A DNA stretch of 64,000 nt from Amborella trichopoda. Lineage: Eukaryota > Streptophyta > Magnoliopsida > Amborellales > Amborellaceae. Below the pieces are notes generated by a model. The model saw nothing but the letters and a program-made list of their open reading frames with translations. It did not search any database and had not been told where the DNA came from. The stretch is from NCBI RefSeq assembly GCF_000471905.2, contig NW_006495273.1, positions 2,526,815 to 2,590,814 on the forward strand, in the 5' to 3' direction. Position 1 is the first letter of the stretch. Each line of letters starts with the position of its first letter. Of the stretch, positions 59,604-64,000 are shown in pieces. Both the position numbers and the translations under genes were made by a program.

Positions 59604-60470
59604 AAAAAAAAAACACCCAGCGGCAAAAATAACACATAAACCATCATCCAAAATTAGAGAATGTGGCTTGGAAAAAAAAACTGCAATGATGCTTCGCAAA
59701 TTTTGTTGGGAACTTTTCTTATTAAAATATATCTTCACCCACATTCGAGTAGTAAGCATCGCCAAGCGAAATGAGGTGAAAATGAAGCTTAGAGAGATTC
59801 CAAAAGGAAATATAGGCATCAAATATTTTCTCATGATTCAACGTAACCTTCGAAACTAAGACCTTTTCTTGAAAGAGAGAGATGAAAGCCAAAGAAACGG
59901 ACACTACGTTTAATAATATTCTAATGGCCCTATTAAGATTCAAAAGTGTTTACCAATACTAGAAAATTCATGGGTAACCCTAATTGTCTTTTATGAACAG
60001 CTTGACCGTGCCAAAAGGGCCATTATGCTTTCTTTTAGTCAATGGACAACATCAGGTGGAATTAGATCCCTAATCAATTCTAGAGAGAGAGAAATATCTA
60101 GAGAGAGATTGTACAGAGAGAGTCGAAAAAGTGGGATTCCACAGAGGTGGTGACGGTTGGTCGTCATCGATAGGTAATTGGTGCCGCAGAAATATTCATG
60201 GAAATAATCTGGGCCGTTGATTGTGAGTACTTTTCTTAGAGAGAGAGAGTAGATGGGGTGAGGCGGTTGTATAAGAGGGAGGGGAATTTGAGGAAGAGTT
60301 TATCTGGAGAGAATAAAGAGAGAGACGGGAGGTGGGCACCGAACTCAAATAATGCATGCAAAAGGCCCCCAAAAGTTTGAAAAAGAGTTCAATGCTCTCC
60401 TAAATACTCTAAGAATAGTCGCCGCTCCACCATTCTACCCCCCATAAAACAGTCAAATAGTTAGATACAC
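59604..60470. other. Intergenic stretch before ODC
   Basis: No gene recognised. Several GA-rich patches (AGAGAGAGAAATATCTAGAG at about 60,080, GAGAGAGAGAGTAGATGGGG at about 60,240). Confidence 0.35.
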
Positions 60471-60479
60471 ACGCCTTTG

Positions 60480-60765
60480 CCCCACTCTCTCTCTCTCTCT
60501 CTCTAATTAGGTACACAAATCTTTCTCTCTCTAAAATTAAGTATACAAATCTTTCTCTCTCTAAAATTATGTACACGCGCTTCCGATCTCTCTTTTTCTC
60601 TCTAAAATTAACGCTTTTGCTCCTATCTCTCTCTTTAAAACTAGATACACACAAATCTCTCTCTCTCTAGCCTCCTATCTCTCTCTCTAAAATTAAGTAC
60701 ACACGCTTCCGATTTCTCTCTCTAACATTAGCTACACACGCTTCCAATCTCTCTCTCTCTCTAGA
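60480..60765. repeat. Minisatellite upstream of ODC
   Basis: About eight or nine degenerate units of roughly 30 bp: TCTCTCTCTAAAATTAAGTA, then CACACGCTTCCGA. Confidence 0.85.
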
Positions 60766-60914
60766 CTGAAAAGCGATTCACCAATCTCCTTCATTGTATC
60801 TGTGTTGAGCCGCATCCGCATCTCCATGCCGGGCCCACTTCCTTTGAGGAATCATAAAATGCCTCACCATTCCCCCTGCTCACCCTTGTAACAAAACCCA
60901 CCAGATTAAAACTA

Positions 60915-61050
60915 CTCCCATCGCTCTCTCTCTCTAACAAAGAACACCAAGGAACCATCTCTCTCTCTCTAACAAGAACACCAAAGAACGCACACTCTCT
61001 CTCTCTCTAACAAGAACACCAAAGAACACACTCTCTCTCTCAATTCTCAG
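60915..61050. repeat. TC-rich minisatellite near ODC promoter
   Basis: Three units of about 36 bp: CTCTCTCTCTCTAACAAGAA, then CACCAAAGAACxCACA. It lies 100-240 bp before the TATA box; TC-rich arrays are common in plant core promoters. Confidence 0.8.
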
Positions 61051-61151
61051 AATCCGACGCACAAACCTAACCACTGGTGCCGATTCTCATACCAAAAGGC
61101 GCCCCAATTATAGACCCCTCTTTTCCTTACGCGGTGCTTCTTTCTCCCCAC

Positions 61152-61158
61152 TATAAAT
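61152..61158 (+). promoter_or_regulatory. TATA box of ODC
   Basis: TATAAAT in a C-rich context, 82 bp before the codon where the ATG begins, leaving a leader of about 50 bases if transcription starts some 30 bp downstream. Confidence 0.7.
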
Positions 61159-61239
61159 CCCATCCCCTGGCCTCAAACCAACTTTCAACCATCCATCGAA
61201 TAACCTTCTTTCTCTCTCTTCTTTCTCCCTCTATCTGTC

Positions 61240-62505
61240 ATGGGCTCAGACCAGCTTGGAGCCCCTTCCACTAGAACCCTGCAGGCGGTGATCAGCTCAC
61301 CCCACATAAGAAATAAGCGACTATGGCCCCTCTCCAAATGCTCAAAGGGGGGCGTGTCAGACCTTGTCCAAACCATCATCAAAAAACAAGACGCCAAAGA
61401 CCCCTTCTACTTGATGGACATGGGATCCCTTGCCTCCTTATGGGACCGATGGCAAGAGGTCCTCCCCACCGTCCGACCATTCTACGCTGTCAAGTGCAAT
61501 CCTGAGCCTGCCCTGCTCGGTGCCATGGCGGCCCTTGGTGCTGGCTTCGACTGTGCGTCCCGCGCCGAGATTGAGTCCGTCCTTGCCCAAGGCGTCTCCC
61601 CTGACCGCATTGTCTATGCCAACCCCTGCAAAGCCGAGACCCATATCAAATACGCGGCCAGCGTCGGAGTAAACCTCACCACCTACGACTCAAAAGACGA
61701 GGTTGAAAAATTACGCAGGCTCCACCCGAGATGCGCATTGTTATTGAGAGTGAAGCCGCCGGACGATGCCGGCGCACGGTGCCCATTGGGCCCAAAGTAC
61801 GGCGCCCTCCCTGAGGAGGTCGTCCCACTTCTGCAGGCGGCCCGCAGCGCAGGCCTGTCCGTCACCGGCGTATCATTCCACGTCGGTAGCGGCGCAGCCC
61901 ACGCACGGGCATACACTTCAGCCATTGCTGCCGCACGTGCAGTTTTCGATTCTGCCAGGCAATTGGGCTTGCCCAGCATGCGTATTCTAAACATCGGTGG
62001 CGGCTTCACCGCCGGAGAGCGGTTCGCCGAGGCAGCGGGCTTCATCCGCAATGCGCTGCGATCACATTTCACAGACCAAGTTACGGTGATCGCCGAACCG
62101 GGCCGCTTCTTCGCCGAAACGTGCTTCACCCTAGCAACCAACATAATTGGGAAGCGGGTGCGTGGTGAGCTGAGAGAATATTGGATAAGCGATGGGATTT
62201 ATGGGTCCATGAATTGCTTGTTGTATGACCACGCCACCATCACTGCGTTGCCCCTGGCCTGCGCATCAGGGCGTGGAAACCCTAATTGCGTGGGCATGAG
62301 GAACTATCCGTCTACAGTGTTCGGCCCAACTTGTGATGCGTTGGATACGGTTTTGAAGGGCCATCATTTGCCCGAGCTGTATATTAATGACTGGCTCGTG
62401 TTTCCTAATATGGGCGCCTATACCGCATCGGCTGGGTCCAGTTTTAATGGGTTTAGCACGGCTGCTATTCCCACCTACCTCGCTTGCTCAAGTGCAACTT
62501 AAAGA
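61240..62505 (+). CDS. ODC: Ornithine decarboxylase (intronless, 420 residues)
   Basis: Decarboxylates L-ornithine to putrescine with PLP, the entry to polyamines and to several alkaloids; usually cytosolic, acting as a homodimer. One uninterrupted frame of 420 codons, as in other plant ODCs. Fold-type III landmarks: PFYAVKCN with the PLP lysine K85; HVGSG (214-218); GGGF (253-256); EPGRF (286-290) for the PLP phosphate and ring; DGIYGS (318-323); YDHA with substrate-binding D330; FGPTCDALD (361-369) with catalytic Cys364; NMGAYT (390-395). His331 after D330 is the residue I recall being Phe in lysine/ornithine decarboxylases of quinolizidine-alkaloid plants, so this copy reads as ordinary ODC. 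No organelle transit peptide is obvious. The frame is much GC-richer at third positions than ATR. It has a clear TATA box and a TC-rich upstream array. Confidence 0.95.
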
Positions 62506-63050
62506 GAGAGAGTCCTCATTTATGTTTCCTTAGAGAGAGAAAGAGAGGGGAAACTCCTTATTTCTATTTCTCTTTTGTGGTGTTGTCTGGTGTCTCTAGA
62601 AAAGATGGAGACGGCTCTTGTGTTTCTTTCGTTACTTTCTCTGAAGTGGCATTTGGTTAGTCCAGTCTTTTGTGCGTTATGGAAAATTGTCAGTAAAAGA
62701 AGGTATCCTTCTCTTTTTTGTCATTTTTTCTAATTCTCGGTCAAACTAAACACCTCATTGTCAAATGCTCTCACCCTTTTTATGGTGGCAATGGAGTCCG
62801 GGAATAGGTCCAAATTTTAGACTCGCATGCTATTCGGGTCTGAGTTTAGCCGGACCCAACCTATACCCATAGCCATAAGGTATATGATGGCAATCATGTG
62901 TCTTTAATCACACCATAGGTATTCACATTGTCACAATATTGGCAACATTTTACAACTCAAAAAATGCTCATAGCCACAGGATATATGATAGTGTAAAAAT
63001 GACAAAAAAAAGAAAAAAAAAGAGAGCATATAGTTACAGAGTGACAATGG
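62506..63050. other. 3' flank of ODC
   Basis: A GA-rich 3' UTR begins right after the stop. About 62,795-62,875 has GGGTC/GACCC words typical of a hAT-like relic (GGTGGCAATGGAGTCCGGG ... CCGGACCCAACC). No gene. Confidence 0.4.
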
Positions 63051-63300
63051 ATCGGACTAGACTTGGGAACTTACAGGTTCAGGTCCAACTAAAGCCTGCC
63101 TAGGCCCGCCTAGCCTTGGTCCTGGCTTTTTTGGCCTATAAAGCCTGCTTAGGCTGGGTTCAGGGTCCAAAAAAAAAAAAAAGGTTAGGGCGGGCCGAAT
63201 CAGGGCAGCACTCGCTTAGCCAAGCCTTGAGCCACATTTCATGGCCAAATGCCGCTAAGGTCTTAAATTTTTTTTTTTAAAGCAGGGCAGACCAAGCTTG
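63051..63300. mobile_element. hAT-like relic
   Basis: GTGACAATGGATCGG followed by GGCCCGCC/GCCTGCTTAGGC words, and a poly-A run at about 63,169-63,182. Ends are approximate. Confidence 0.35.
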
Positions 63301-63570
63301 AGCACCTTGTCTATTCATATTTCTCTCTCATACCCCTATATCCGTTTTTAGAAAAGAAAAGTGGGAACATTTGAGAGTTCGTGGATGAAAGGGGTAGGAA
63401 GAAATAAGAATCGGATTGCGTGCGGACCGCTGCATATATTGCTGAGCTTTATGTGTGCAGAGGGAATTTCTTTCGTGGTTGATAAGGTTACTGCTTATTC
63501 GAGACACAACAAAACCCCTAATAATAACAAGATGAAGGAAATCACTTCTTTTCCCATATATAGGAAAAAC

Positions 63571-63986
63571 TTTATATAAGGTTTCTTTTTGGGTAAGTGA
63601 CTTTATATAAGGTTGCTACTTTTAATGTAGAACTAAAGTTCACCTCAAAAATATATGAAAATGCTGTTTTGATTGTAAAAAACTCTCTAATGGATTCTCT
63701 TGATGTCGAGATGTATGAATATAGAAAGAAAAAAAAAAGTTGAGATTCAAAAATAGTGCATCTTATAACATATTATCTAGACCGTCTATTTTCAAGATTT
63801 TCATATATGTTTAGATCTACTTGGTTTGAACCATTTTTTAGAATTCAAAATTTTGTAATTAGATATAAAGTAGGATTCTTAGGTCATCCTAATAATTTTT
63901 TACACCAAAATTACATGTTAAGATAAAATTTAGAGGTGCACCTTAATTTGATTGTTTAAGATTGCGATGTTATGCAAACTGCACCC
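63571..63986 (+). mobile_element. MITE family B, copy 7
   Basis: Starts AAAACTTTATATAAGG, with a second terminus-like ACTTTATATAAGGTTGC 30 bp inside. Then AGTTCACCTCAAAA, the shared body, and right end GAGGTGCACCTTAATTTGAT ... ATGCAAACTGCACCC. AT-repeat flanks on both sides prevent a firm target duplication. The window ends in (AT)n. Confidence 0.6.
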
Positions 63987-64000
63987 ATATATATATATAT

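Noticed and set aside
61240-62505. Horizontal acquisition of ODC
   Set aside because: Motifs and intronless structure are those of ordinary plant ODC; GC bias alone is not evidence of transfer.
63361-63579. Open frame of 72 codons near the right end
   Set aside because: No motif, and its end runs into a family B MITE.

Overview
This is a flowering-plant nuclear window. It has GT-AG introns, a complete plant-type ATR kinase gene, a plant AMT2/3-type ammonium transporter relic, a plant ROTUNDIFOLIA/DEVIL micropeptide, an intronless ornithine decarboxylase, and dense plant transposons (LINEs, RTE tails, a Ty3/gypsy fossil, hAT-like and Mutator-like MITEs). I cannot name the species. Gene density is low and intergenic DNA is AT-rich.

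Layout. 1-3 kb: two 3' exons of a UVR-motif protein, plus a possible terminal exon of something else at 119-198. 4.4-10.2 kb: an old, broken minus-strand Ty3/gypsy element with both LTRs and a LINE tail lodged inside it. 11-14 kb: small TE relics and one possible terminal coding exon (11,357-11,398). 14.7 kb: a 56-codon RTFL/DVL gene, too short for usual ORF cut-offs. 16-19.5 kb: MITEs, including a 600-bp long-TIR element carrying a GC-rich minisatellite. 20.3-23.3 kb: an ammonium transporter pseudogene that keeps its introns but has several frameshifts. 24-26.2 kb: a fold-back MITE, an RTE tail and a stack of MITEs ending about 170 bp before the ATR start codon. 26.4-42.1 kb: ATR in 15 exons whose phases all close, giving 2,747 residues. 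42.8-43.3 kb: a probable solo LTR. 45-61 kb: no host gene recognised; nested MITEs, two minisatellite fields and a 5'-truncated minus-strand L1-type LINE (53.1-56.3 kb). 61.2-62.5 kb: an intact 420-residue ornithine decarboxylase with a GC-rich reading frame behind TC-rich minisatellites. The last 1.5 kb is MITE relics.

The four host loci do not form a pathway. ATR is a DNA-damage checkpoint kinase, ODC makes putrescine, RTFL peptides restrain organ growth, and the AMT copy looks dead. The most unusual material is the MITE content. At least three related-looking families (A, B, C) are flanked by 9-bp near-identical direct repeats, as Mutator-like elements are. Family A carries a small perfect hairpin (TAGAGCC-NN-GGCTCTA) near its ends. 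Copies are nested inside one another, in one case producing a roughly 1-kb inverted repeat. I saw no CRISPR, tRNA, rRNA or plasmid-like features. I could not run alignments: identities are by eye, and family names A-E are mine.
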